Source: Pyrocephalus nanus
Lineage: Eukaryota; Chordata; Aves; Passeriformes; Tyrannidae
Assembly: GCA_038380795.1 (NCBI GenBank)
Contig: CM076259.1
Location: 101,915,739-101,979,738 of the forward strand
Length of the DNA stretch: 64,000 nt
Direction of reading: 5' to 3'
The position numbers and the translations under genes were made by a program. The notes under the pieces were generated by a model. It made no database searches. It was not told the DNA's origin and was given only the letters and a program-made list of their open reading frames with translations. This document shows, in pieces, positions 13,466 through 32,500 of this stretch; within the stretch, counting starts at the first letter, position 1, and each line of letters begins with the position of its first letter.

Positions 13466-15399
13466 AGCAGTCCCAGATGTGTAGAAGCACACATAGACAG
13501 CAAAGGAAGAATTTAAAAACATTACTTGGGTGGATGTGGGAGTAAAAAAAAACAAACAAAAAAGCCCCACTGCAAGAGATTGTTACCCAAGATTGGAAAA
13601 TTCAAATGTGATTTCCATGCATTCCCATACATTCTTAAGCTGAATATATGCTTTGATTTAATTTCTTTCTTCATGTGCTGGTAGATCTGGAAAGATGACA
13701 TGATTAAGATATGAATTTAGGTATGTATGTGTGCACCTGTACAAGTGTCTAAACTCCCAGTGGAAGTCTTGTCACGGAGTAGGGGGAAGTTCAATACATG
13801 TTTCTTTGGGGTTGAAAAATGCCCTCTAGTTGCCTAAGCCCCTAATGCTGATGGTGATACCTGGGATGTTGTGTTTTACCTCTGGCTTGTGCTCTAGGTT
13901 TGCTTCTCTGCCAATCCCATGTGAGTGTAGAAGATTTCTAGGGAATCTTAAATGCTACTAGATGCCTGTGTTTATGCTACTTAATCATGTCTTGAGTGAC
14001 TGGTCAACTTAGAGCTCTTCAGCTATGCTTGTTGTAGTAAAAGCTTGAACACACAACTCACATGCAGGTGTTTGAACTTAGATGTCTTAATCAGAAGCTG
14101 AATTCCAGCGGAAGTTTCAGCCTCAGGAACCTGCTTGACAAGTTTGCCTTTGGTTCACAGTAGGTCTTGCTTTACAAATTAAAGAAAATGCCTTACAGAC
14201 TGTTGATAAGAAAAAAGAAAAAAAATTAAAATGTAAAAGTAAGTACCAGCTAAAAAATAAATTATATCCAGTGCAGAAGTAAATATTTCAAATCTAAAGT
14301 GTGAAATTTGATAGAATTCCGAAGTTCAGCCAATTATACTAAACTGTTTTGAGTCTCAAATTTGGGATAACAACACTGTAGACTTTTGCACCAAAAAATA
14401 TGTTAAAAAACCAACCAAACCAAGCAAATATTTTCCAGTAAGTTCTACCTGCTCTTGAGTAACAAGATGCTCAGGAAAGGAACATCGCATTCATAACAAC
14501 AAAAGAATAGGAAATAAAATGTAATTAGAAATGTCTTGTTGATCTCTGCATTTATGGGGTAAGCAATATCTTAAAGGAAGCCATAAAGGTAGTACAGATT
14601 GCCTTTGTACATTTTCCACTTTATTATCATTTGTATTCCAAGTGCCAAGATTATGCTATAAGAAGTAATTAAATAATGCTGGTATCTGCCCTGTGCAATG
14701 TTATGTTATTTATAAATAGCTTTTATTTTCACAATTTCCAGCATAAGCAGACAAAAAAAAATCAAATAGAACTGGAAGACGTCTGAGATTTATAACTGAA
14801 ATTACTATTATTGATGTTTCAGTATCAGAAAAATTTTATAGAACTTTCTTGAGTTCGGTTTATGTTTTACATCCATGGTTTGTATTAAACATTATTGACA
14901 AATTGTAATTTTATATGGATTAGTGCTACAATAAAATGAAATGAAGGACAGATTGTTTTAAAAATTGCTACAATAGTACCAGTTTACCATGAAAAGCTAG
15001 AATAGCTACATTTATAGTATTGAAAAGCTGCTTTTTATTCCAGACCCTTTTCACTACATTATTGTACGAACTCTTTGGGGTGCATATTTCCTTTCGTGCT
15101 TGGAGGAAATTGTGAATAAATATGAAAAATCCACTTGGAACAATGAAAGTTTCAATGCTAACTGTTATCATCAGTTAGTAGAAAATACTGAATGGGTTCG
15201 CCTCCTTGTTTAGTGTTCTTTTCAGGGCAGCATTTACACTCTAAAGACTTCAAGTTTTTGAAGAGCGTAAAATTCATGCATTGTAGTGCACACCTTAGGA
15301 TTCAGGTGTGCCTCCTAAAAACTACTCAAAGCAGAAGCAGCTGCAACAGGTTGCTCCAATATGTGTTTTGGGTTTTTAATACCCCAAAGGCTATTTAGA

Positions 15400-15478
15400 G
15401 TATCCGTAGTGATGGGGACATTCAGGATTGGCAGAGAGGTGCCTTCCAGCCCCAACTGTCCTGTGAGTCTGTGAGGTT
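15400..15478 (+). mobile_element. CR1 LINE 3' terminus remnant
   Basis: 'ggcagagaggtgccttccag' followed by 'ccccaactgtcctgtgagtctgtgagg' is a diverged version of the CR1 terminal block ('aggtcccttccaaccc...attctgtgattctgtg'). The related upstream phrase 'caacaggttgctccaa' at about 15345 may belong to the same copy. GC-rich text follows to about 15600 that I cannot classify. Confidence 0.6.
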
Positions 15479-16293
15479 ACTGCAGTGTGGAGAACCTCTG
15501 CCACCAATGGAGGGAAGAGCCATCAGTCTCACTTGATTCTGCCACTGGGGGCTGTGGCACTTTGAAGGGGAGCCCCAGTCTGTGGGTCCATGGGTACAGA
15601 TGGGCCACTCATTTGGCTTACAGATTCATCTGATTGTTGAACGAGGAGTGCTTGCTGTTCATGACTCCCTTGAATTACACTTGATTTAAACCAAAGCAAG
15701 CTCATAGCTTCGGAACAGGCAATAGTTGTGTTTCTGAAAGACAGAGAGAAAGAAATCAGAGAAACTGTTTCAATCTGCTTGCATTTTTTAAAAGAAATCT
15801 CTTTCCATCATTTCACACACTTAATTTCCTGTCAAACTTATAGCTCAAGGTTTCAGCCTTTTCTTGCGCTTCTTTTCCCAGTGGAAGAGCAGAGCTTCCA
15901 TACCTGTTCCCCTTGAAAATCTTCCAGTGGGTCCAGAGTGGTTGAAGCTTTCTCTAGTCCTGCTTTTGTTTTTCCTCAAGACAATGTGGCCATCTTCTTT
16001 AAAATGGCATGTGAAGTACATAGATCTTTGTTCCTTTAAGACTCTTTTTCTGCACTTAGATGGTTATAAATAACATTCTGCTTTCAAGAGATATAAAATT
16101 GACTTGTGGTGATTCATTCTAGATGCTTCTTCTCAAGTAAACTCTAACATGTATGTGGTGGAAAAAGCCTGAGCCATCTTCCAGTAAAAAAGGCATTGTG
16201 ATAACTCAGACATACTGTTCTGTCGTTATTTACTAAAGGCTCTGTCTCTTCCTAAAGACAAGTAGGACTTCTAGATTAGGAAGTAATTTCCTG

Positions 16294-16317
16294 AAAGATC
16301 ATCATAAAGATCATCAT
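16294..16317. repeat. Tandem duplication, 12-bp unit x2
   Basis: The 12-bp unit AAAGATCATCAT occurs twice in direct succession. It looks like simple replication slippage in the intron. Confidence 0.9.
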
Positions 16318-19300
16318 AAGAGTCATATTTCTTACATAAACCAAGTATAGGGTTATTAACTGAAAAATAGGAGAGCTACAATTTTCTCAAGGGAGAAATA
16401 CAAGATTAAAGCAGTGAAGCACCTCTTGAGGGAATTTCTCCAAAGTTTTTTAGGTATAGAAGAAGACACAGTGCTATGACTTAGATATCCTAATGTCAAA
16501 CTGTTTGAAAAAAGAAATTGAATCCATCATCTTGCACGTCTCTTTTTTCTACAGAGAATATTTTAAGGTACTTCTTAGATTTTGAAAGTAAGTGCCAGCA
16601 AGATTGCCAGCACCTAACACTGGAAGTCTGGAGAAGACAAGAAGCTGTGTTCTAGTCTGTTAGTACTGTCCAAAGGTAGTAGTATTTTAAGGCAGAATGC
16701 AAGTAGAGTCAAGACACTGTAATGATTTCAGGACCTGATTTACATGCAGGTAATGATGCTGTCACCTCTCAGAATGTGCATCATGAGATAGCTTGGCCTA
16801 AGTTTAAAGACTTTGTAATGACAAATGTTACATTTATGATACATTGATCAATACTGACTAAATGTTAATATTTTCTCCTCTTGTTTTGAGAGTAACTGTG
16901 TAAAATTAATTGATTGTTTGTTGTGGTTTTTTTAAGTTTCATTTTAAGCAATTCATCAAAAGTGCTTTACCATCTTGTAATGGTTTTCTGGGCTCTTGTT
17001 TCCTCTGCTGATCGCTTAATGATCTGTGATTTTGCTAGAATGAAGATTATTGAAAATGTCCAAGAACATAATGCTTATGCAAGCCAAAGTAAAACTGTTC
17101 TACTTTATTCTGAAAAGCCATTAGCCATAGGATATGTTTGGCTGAATTTTGTTGATTTTTTTAATGTGTGTCTTTGTTGTGGCAAACTAAATGGTATGAA
17201 AGTAATTATGGATTGATTAGGATTAAATAAGTTTCTCACTTCTAAATTATTTTTATGAAATTGTTTTCTATTATACATTATTTTTATATTATCTACGAGT
17301 AGAAAATGCGATTGATGTCACTTTTTCTAGCAGAGGTTAAACATGCATTTATCTTTGGGCCTTACAGCTTCATACTTGTACAGATGGAAGGTGTGAGCCC
17401 ATCACAGAACATGCCATGTCATATCTTAATATATCAGCATAAAACCCTGATGTGATGTACTAGGTACTGCTTTAGCCTGAGTAAAGGCAGCAAATATGTT
17501 GCTTGTGAATGGGATGTGCTCAGTATTGACTACTGCTGTCTCTGCTCATGTTTGTTGATTTTTATAAACACTTGGGTTTTCTTTTGCTTAAAAAATCCAT
17601 GCTTGAGAAATACTTGTAGTCATATAGGGTGAGGTAGTGAAATTATTGGTGAATGATGTAACTTCCAGAAGGTCAGAATCTTACCTATTTTTCAAGAACC
17701 TTCTTGTGTACATATGCTTTGTTTCGGATTTTCCATGATATGTAAAAGAAAAAGGAAGAAAGTCCTAACAGAAATTCTTGAAACAAAATAGGGACAAATA
17801 TTTTAAGAGATTCTTCTTTGTAACATGCTATTTTCAGGAATAGGGTATGTTTTCTCTTTGTAAGGGAGACTGGTTGTATTTATAAGATCTTGGTTTATAC
17901 TGAGCAGCATCTTTGTCCTTGAGTACTCCCATCATAAACATGAAGGATCTTTCTAGAAAACAACAGAGATACATCCCTCTGCTGTTCTGGAAATCGCTTG
18001 TGTCTTGTGCAATATGTAATTACATATAAATTTTGTAGAGACAATGGAAAAATAGGGGACCTTTATCCTTTCAATGAGATAAAATTAAATGGTTTTGAAG
18101 TAGGAACTCCTCTAGTTTGATATTGGTGACAAGAAACACCAGCTGTTACAATCTTGTGAGGAAGCCCAGGAGCAGAGAGAACTGCTCAGCTCCCATAGCC
18201 ATACTCGCCTCTCATCTGTGGCTAAGTGGGCAGACAGTAAAGCACATGTTCTCTCCAGAGGCAATTCCCACACATATTTTGAGGTAAAGGAAAGGACTGA
18301 GCCCTAGCATGAAGAGATTCCCATCTCCAGGACTGAAGATGCCATTTTGCCATGAGCAAGTATCTCCTTCCTCTTCTCTGTCACTATATTTTTATGTAAA
18401 GCAAATAGAACAGAAGTTTTTATATTAGCCTTATTGAAAGATATTAGCAGTTTTTTACATGAAAAGAGCCATATTTTGCCCTGTTTTAGACAAATGGAAT
18501 CATGTAGTCTGATTAATCAGTTTCTGTAGGTTCTTAAATTTTACACAGTGTTTTCAATAATATTCATATGTTGTTGCAACTTAATTGTAAGACAGTTTTT
18601 TTCCTGTAGTTTTGTAACATGAAATGTTATATGTGCTTGATAATCAGGTGTCATGCCAAAGCCAAGAGGGATTTGACTTGTGTATTTGCAAATTTGCTTT
18701 TGCCTCAGAATGTAAAGTGAAATAGTGAGACCAGAATTTTTTATTAGACCATGATAATGAGATGCTTAGTAATAAATGTAGCTGAGTGAAGAAGAACTAC
18801 AGGTAAGAGAACTCAGATTTTCATACTTCATGTTATCAGGTGGTCGTAGAGATCAGAAAGAGTTACATTTTTTCTTTCTTTGATATTCATTGAAGTCTCA
18901 AACTCTGAATTGACTAGTAACAGCCTTATCTACCTACATTTAATTGGATATGATAATTTTCCATGCTAGGAGTTGAATACTGAGCTATTGTCTGAGGAGG
19001 GTTTCCAGAATGAGGTTGAACATGGTGTTCAGTTCTGTCTGTCTTGGAAAAAACCCTTTGAAATGCAAAAAATATATTTTAGTGAATGGCAGTTCTACTT
19101 TGGAGAGTTCCAATTTGACCTGTTTTTGAAGAGTAGAACATCAGATCCACAGAAGACTTTAGATATCCAAAAGGACTTTTAAGTAAAGGTTTAAGTAACA
19201 AAGCCTAATTTGATCCATAAAGAACCTTTCAGATTTCCCCAGGAGTCTGAATTACCACTGTTGAATTCCCTCATTGCTCAAAGCTCTGCTTTTCCTTGTA

Positions 19301-20290
19301 TCCTCAATTCTGTCCATCTTCTCAGGGCTTAGCAATGTGTTGTTGTCTGTTTGCTTCGCACCAAGTGCCTGTCAGTACTTGTTTTGCCAGCATCGGACCA
19401 CCTCTAGCATCTGTCTCCTAATCTAGGAAGCGTATTTTTACCACCTCTACTATATGCCTGCTGCATTGGTCCATATAAAAAATGTTCCATGTTTTCCAGT
19501 CTTACTCTCTATTAATTCGAGTGAAAATTATATACAGGGGCATTGCAGTCTACAAATGCTGCTGATTTGCAACATTGTGCATTGTACAGGAGATAGAGTT
19601 CTTGCTGCTTCCTTCCCCCAAGGAAGGATATTCTATATATGGCTGACAAATTTGAGACTATTTTTTGAAGTTTCCTCTTTCTAAAACTTGCATTTCTCTG
19701 TAAAACTGGATGGAAACTAGACATGTAGTTCAAAATCAGTTAGAGTAGTGGCAAGGAGAGGAACAGAATCCATTTCAGATGGATTCTTCCTTTTGAAAAT
19801 AGTGTAAAATTATGATAAGCTCATATATCACCTCATATAAACTATTTAGTTGGTTTAGAGCGTGGGACCAAGAACCAGAAGTTTTCTCTTCTGTCTGATG
19901 GAGTACCCCTACTGTTTTGGAGGTGTTCTGCATCATAGGGAAGTTACAGACTTTTGGACAAGCAGGTTCATCGTATTTAAACATCTATGCATAAATCTTC
20001 ACTTTCTTTGTATCCATTTTAATTTCATCTTGACTGCTTCACCAGTGGCAAGATTCTTAGGGAATACCTTTTAGATAGGATGAGATCCTACAAGAATGTT
20101 CCTTCCTAGGATGTCTCATTTTGGTGTTCTTTCACTTCAGGTTTTTCTAAATATTACATGTTGAAGGGTTTTTTTTTAAGATAGGAAATATGTCATATAT
20201 AAATTTTTAATTGCTTAATTATGACATCATTAATACATTTATTGAAATAATATAAGTGATAACGCTTTTCAAATGAAAATTTCTTAAATG

Positions 20291-20320
20291 TTGGATTATT
20301 TGATCTTGGATTATTTGATT
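20291..20320. repeat. Tandem duplication, 15-bp unit x2
   Basis: TTGGATTATTTGATC is followed at once by TTGGATTATTTGATT. It lies in non-coding intron sequence. Confidence 0.9.
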
Positions 20321-22688
20321 GTTTGAAAAACTTTTTCATCTGTCTGTGTTGCTGAGGACTTTCTGTTCCTGTTAGGACTCCTCATGCTTTCAGTACTGTA
20401 AATAGTCAAAATCCTGCAGGATGTTTGATAGCATATCTGACATCAGTCTTTGCAAGACCTTGACCCAAGAGCTTTTAAAAGTTAATTTCCAAAATAATCA
20501 CATTCACTGTACACAGCAGGATATGGCAGAAAAGCCACTGGACTAGTTTTCTTGAATGATATCTGTGTGAGGATACATTTTTCAACTCCTACATTTCTTT
20601 CAGCGCACACAGCTATTACTTTGAGAATAAAAACACAGCCTTTTGATGGTAACTGAAACATCTACAAATTTTTCTTTTACTTCATGTGAAATAGGCATGT
20701 TAATACTAATGGAGAAATTTGACTTTTCTGCAAAGTGATTTATGCATGCTGTCTAAACAGAGGCATTTACAGTCAGCAGAGGGTTTTGAGGGCAATTACA
20801 GTATTCCTTTTCTGAAAAATCCTTCAAAGGCTTAATTAGCCAGAGCAGCTACCAGTAGATATCAGAACTCAAACAAGCTAAATTTACTCAAGCTCTTAAT
20901 GTTCCTTTATAGTCCTAGTAACTGTTACTACTATTACTAGTGTTGGAGTTAATAAATATAACAATACTATAATGTAGTAGTAAAAATATAATTAGCAAAA
21001 TAGTTTGTTTAGTTTGTAAGTTTCCTGAAACAAAATTGTTACAAAACTGTATTTGACGTAAAAGCTAAAGACAAGACTTTCAGAATCACTCTGAACTTGA
21101 AATGTATACTATCTCCTCATTTCTGACATCCCTGTCTTTAATGTTCTGTAAACTGGTTGAGCAAAAGGTAGTGCTTGGACCTCAGCTGAATTTATGCAAT
21201 GTATCTGTCAGCCTTCACGTTAGACCAGTGTGTGTGAAGGGTAGGTTTCAGAAGCAGAGAAGCAATGCAAGTCCTCTCCAACAGTTAGTAGCACGTGATG
21301 CTTCTGCTGAACTAACTTTCTTCAATGCAAGGTAGATACAGTTTGGTCACTTAAATCAGCACACAATGTAATGCTTGCAAGTTTTTCAGATAGATGGTAT
21401 GACTGATGATCAAAGGATTATTTTTTTAAACATGCCAATTATGCACATACACACACACATTCATTCATTCTTATGTTTGACTGCAAATTCATTTTTAGTC
21501 TTAGTCATAGTAGTATTGATTTTCATTTAAAGGCCTTAAAAGACACTGTTCACTATCTACATGAGTTTTTGCAGGGTCAGGTATTTTGCAGGTTCATGTG
21601 TTGCCATGATTTGAAATGAAAAATGGAGTAAATCTTTGTGTTACTTCCATTGGATGTGTCTTCAAGTATTCCAAGAGGGCTTCTCTTTTCATTGCTCTTC
21701 TCTGATCCAGTCTCTGCATGCTGTAAATAGTGGGATATTGTTGTGGGGTTTTTTTAAACTGTAATGTTTGGTAAACAAAAAAGGGTGTGTGAGCTAGATG
21801 TAGCTCCTCAAGTAGCCCAGGCAGCCTCCTGCCTCTCTGCTCCCATGCCTTTACTCTGTGCACCCTGTTACTAAAATTCAGTTGCTGCATCATTGTATGA
21901 ACAGATCTGCACTAGTCGTGTTGTGTTGCCTGCATTTTGGCCGTGTGCTAAATGCATTCCTGTCACACAACAAGAGAGAAATGTCTTCATTTAAGAGAAA
22001 AATGTGACCCATGATAACCAGGTTTGGTGAGTGGAGAATGCCAGAGGAATGCAAAGGCAGGTGGACTTTAAGAAGTTACCGCTTATCGTAAGCAGAGGTG
22101 AACACTGCCAAATGCAGTGACTGATCTTGGGTTTGGATGGGCTTCCCTTAAGGTGACAAATTTTTATAAGGAGGCACAGAGAAAGTACTTTCCTTATATC
22201 ATGTTTTTTGTGGCTATTTGATCTTTGAAACCCAAAAACTTTTGGCAATCAAAATTACAGGTCTTATTATAAGCCTTAGCCACATGATAACACAGTATTT
22301 TCATTTCATCTCATAAAGATAAACCCTCACATTCATACTTTGGCCAGATTCTGATTGTTAGAAAATCAGAATAACTGGATTAATTTTTTCTTCGGAAAAT
22401 TTAATTGATAGATGTTAAACAGTATTTAAATATGAACTCTTGGCATTTAACTCTGTTGCTTTTATACTGGGGTTGCTAATTATGATATATCTGTTACATG
22501 TGGGTGTGTATTGCATTTGGCCCGATCACTGAGGTATTTATCAGATTTTTAATTAACTTTTTTGCAGTGTGAAATTTCTCTGGATGCTTCTTTTTTTCTT
22601 TCTCTGATGCTCAGGAAAAATAAAAAAAGGCCCAAGGAAACACACAGCAGATCTTGCTCATTTCCCTTTCTTTGCTTTTGTTTTACAG

Positions 22689-22734
22689 GAGACACATGAA
22701 ATTGTGGCTATCAAGAAATTCAAAGACAGTGAAG
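22689..22734 (+). CDS. CDKL5: CDKL5 exon 4 (ATP-binding lysine)
   Basis: This 46-nt exon has acceptor TTTTACAG and donor G|GTAACT. It reads ETHEIVAIKKFKDSE and leaves one base in the last codon, which is the human exon length and phase. The VAIK motif carries the catalytic lysine (human K42; codon 22713-22715) that positions the ATP phosphates in the N-lobe. CDKL5 is a CMGC-group Ser/Thr kinase acting in the nucleus, cytoplasm, microtubule-associated sites and synapses; human loss of function causes an early-onset epileptic encephalopathy. The start of the protein, with the initiator Met and the glycine-rich loop, lies upstream of this window or was missed. Confidence 0.97.
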
Positions 22735-29691
<6,957 letters not shown>

Positions 29692-29796
29692 TAGATACCT
29701 ACTGCCCACCTTTTTAAAGAAAATCTTTTGCAATGGAGTTTTGCCTTATTATGTAAGAGTTCTACAGTATGTGCTGTTTAAAAACCTTTTAACAGT

Positions 29797-29828
29797 CAGA
29801 ATTGATTACTGTACAGAATTGATTACTG
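29797..29828. repeat. Tandem duplication, 17-bp unit (about 1.9 copies)
   Basis: CAGAATTGATTACTGTA is followed directly by CAGAATTGATTACTG. It lies in intron 7 and shows no coding or structural role. Confidence 0.9.
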
Positions 29829-32164
29829 ATCTCTGGGCTTAATTTGCATACCCTGTGAAATATCTGTGTTAACATGTCATTAGAAGCACCGTATTTCTCT
29901 CTTCCTCTATTAAACAAGGTTTTTGCTAGTTCTGCTGCTGACACTGCTGAGAACAGTGCAGATGATAAGCTGATTAGGAGGCTAGCAAATCTGTGGGTTT
30001 ATCTGGCTTGTGTGTTGAAAGAAAAGATAAATTCTTAATTGATGTTAGTAAAGACACAACAGATTTATACTATTTTTTTTATTATTTTTTGAATCACTGG
30101 CTTTTGTGGACTGCCATGTGTGTCGTTATAGGTCAACTTTTTTTGTTACCTAATTAAGGAATCAGATGTCCACATATGCTTAATGACTGAATGACGGGAT
30201 GTTAGAGTCAGAGCTGTACATGTTATGTTAACTCTGATGTTTCCTGACATACCAGTGCCTGTTTAATGTCAACTTTAAGGCTTTGAACAATTGTCAACCC
30301 AGTACAAGGCAAACTTTGGCCATGTGAGTAATTCACAGAAGACAACAGGAAAGAGTGCATACTGTTCCAACAATATGTATTTTTATTCTAAATGCTACAT
30401 AAACACAGAATAAAATATTGTTCCCTCTGAAAAGCTTACAGTTTCGCTTGGTAAATAAAAGCCAATTCCATAGTGTTACCCCAAAGGCACTTCTCAGTGA
30501 GAACAGTTTGAAAGCTGTCATTTCAAACCTCTGCAATTTTGAATGAAAAGAAGAACTGCTAACAAAATAGAATGGAATAGGTTTTTAGGAACACAAGAAA
30601 GGCATTTTTCATTTGCAGTGCTTCTTATTTCATTTAATCCTCAAAGCATTTTTGCTTAAACATTCAGAAACAATAACTGTTCTAGGAAAAACCTTAGGAG
30701 ATGTGGTCCATACGAATTCTTTGAATTCAGAGCCATTCATTCTCCAGTGTAAGGAACTGTACAGCTCTAGCAGAACACCGGGGTACTGTTGTGTGGTGCC
30801 CTCAGTACATTTTCAGTATCCACAGGCCTCCTGTCTGCACCGCTGTGCCTGCCCTGGCACCACTGCCCGAAGCCCAGACCTGGTGGGGCAGGATTTTTCC
30901 CTCATTCGACACCGATTATCAAGGCTTTGAGTGGTTAAGGAACCAAACCACTGCCTTGTGTGGGGCTAAACAACCAGCACATGTGCAGTGCCTGTCCCTG
31001 AACAATGCCTGCTCCAATCTGGGCTAACTTCATCACAGGCAGGAATAGCCAATGTGGGCACGAGTGTGTCCTGATGGGAGCAGTTCACCCCACACATGCT
31101 GCCCTGGCCCTTGCCCTCCCTCCCTCATTTTTTCTGGAGTGGGGATGTACCCCTTGAAAGTAACACCATTAGAGTTGTCAAATGCCATCAGCTAACAAAT
31201 CTTTGCATGTGGACTTGTTTCATATCCTCTGTGCAGCGGTATTGCAGGAAAATATAGAGCCGGACAAATGGTACGATCATGTTTTGGATGTCAGTTTTGG
31301 CACTAGATGTAGCTGATGTGAATTCTGCTGGCAGTGATGTTCTGTGTGGTCTGTTGGCTTGCTCACGCTGTGTGCTCCAGCCATATTCTCTCTGTGCTGT
31401 TGGAAAGGACACACAATCACAATGTACTCAGAGCAATCAGCAGAGTATCAAGGAAGGCAAACTAAGAGAATTTCTGTTGTTCTTACTGTTCACGTGGGTT
31501 AGTTTTAATTTAAATCAACCTTTTGGATTTAGTTGAATTTACAATTCTGAACAACTTTTATAATATGGAATCAGTTTTAAGTTTCTAGCATTATTGCTAA
31601 TTGGCATTATTGCTAGTAATTTAAGCCATGACTATAAAAAACATGTCAGAATGGTGTTAGCCACAGATGTTTCCTGAACATGCACAGATAAGGATGTAAG
31701 AATTTTCCTTTTAACATGATTTAACACATGCTGTCTGACTACCTAACTTAACTCATATTTTGGAACACAGGTACTTGTCGCATACACTGTCACATTCCTC
31801 ATGTGATTATAAATGTAAAGAAAAGGACTATGCATCCATTTCCAATAGCCCAGTGGAGAAAAACAGTGTGAATAGAAAAGTTCATAAATTTTTAACAAGA
31901 TAGTTCTTCTTAATCCTTGTGCCATGTGTTCTGTACATACCGTGCTAGATAAAATTGCGATTGAATGTTGTGCTTGCCCGGACACATGTTGTGTGGGTGT
32001 CATTTCTGCCAGTAGAAGTGGAAGAAGGGAACAGTACAAAGTGCCGACTACAGCAGATGCATCTGACTGTTGGGAGTACTTTGGTTTTCTGACTGGTGTG
32101 TTTGCTGTTTCAACACTAGGGCTTCAAAATTACTTGTTTTAGCAATCTCTTAATCTCAGTATGA

Positions 32165-32500
32165 TGTGTAAGCATAGAAATCACGAAACACAGGACTGGA
32201 AAAGACCTCAAGAAATCCTCTAGTTCTTCCACCTACTCAGAGAAAGGATTAAGAAGGTCTTTGTCATTCTTGACAGGTGTTTGCTTAGCTTATTCTTAAA
32301 ATTCTGAATAATGGAGGTTCCCTAGTGTTCTTAGGCATCTATTAAAGTACTTACATGTCATTAACATTAGAATGCTTTACCTTATGTCTAACTGAAATGT
32401 GCCTTATTTCTCTGTAAGAAACTGACAATCTCCTCCTTTTTTCCTTACACCTTTTTCCTTGACATCTATCCTACCATGTTCTGAGTTGTTTCAAGTCCTT
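32165..32500 (-). mobile_element. Old CR1/L3-like LINE remnant
   Basis: 'acaggactggaaaagacctc' followed by 'aagaaatcctctagttc' resembles the inverted terminal block of a CR1-like element. Further along, 'ttgacaggtgtttgctt', 'aataatggaggttcc' and 'aatgctttaccttatgtcta' resemble the 3' untranslated part of old sauropsid CR1-like repeats. It is strongly diverged, and ends and family are uncertain. Confidence 0.5.

Larger units (their letters stand above)
1..22688. other. CDKL5: Intron upstream of CDKL5 exon 4 (partial, intron 3)
   Basis: This AT-rich non-coding stretch ends in the acceptor TTTTACAG just before exon 4. I looked for the short preceding exon (glycine-rich loop, GAYGVVLKC-type coding) and for the start-codon exon on the + strand and found neither, so the whole stretch is best read as intron. 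It holds CR1 fragments near 1.6, 3.0, 13.3 and 15.4 kb, poly-T runs at 8689-8711, 8847-8862 and 12599-12614, a short TG repeat near 6806, a GCT run near 12955 and two small tandem duplications at 16294 and 20291. The longest open frame is a 212-codon frame on the - strand at 969-1607 with no recognised family. The remaining open frames are short, unsupported and not called as genes. The intron assignment rests on the absence of the upstream exons, judged by eye. Confidence 0.8.

Noticed and set aside
21445..21470. CACACA/ATTC simple repeat as a regulatory element
   Set aside because: It is a short low-complexity microsatellite with nothing else around it.
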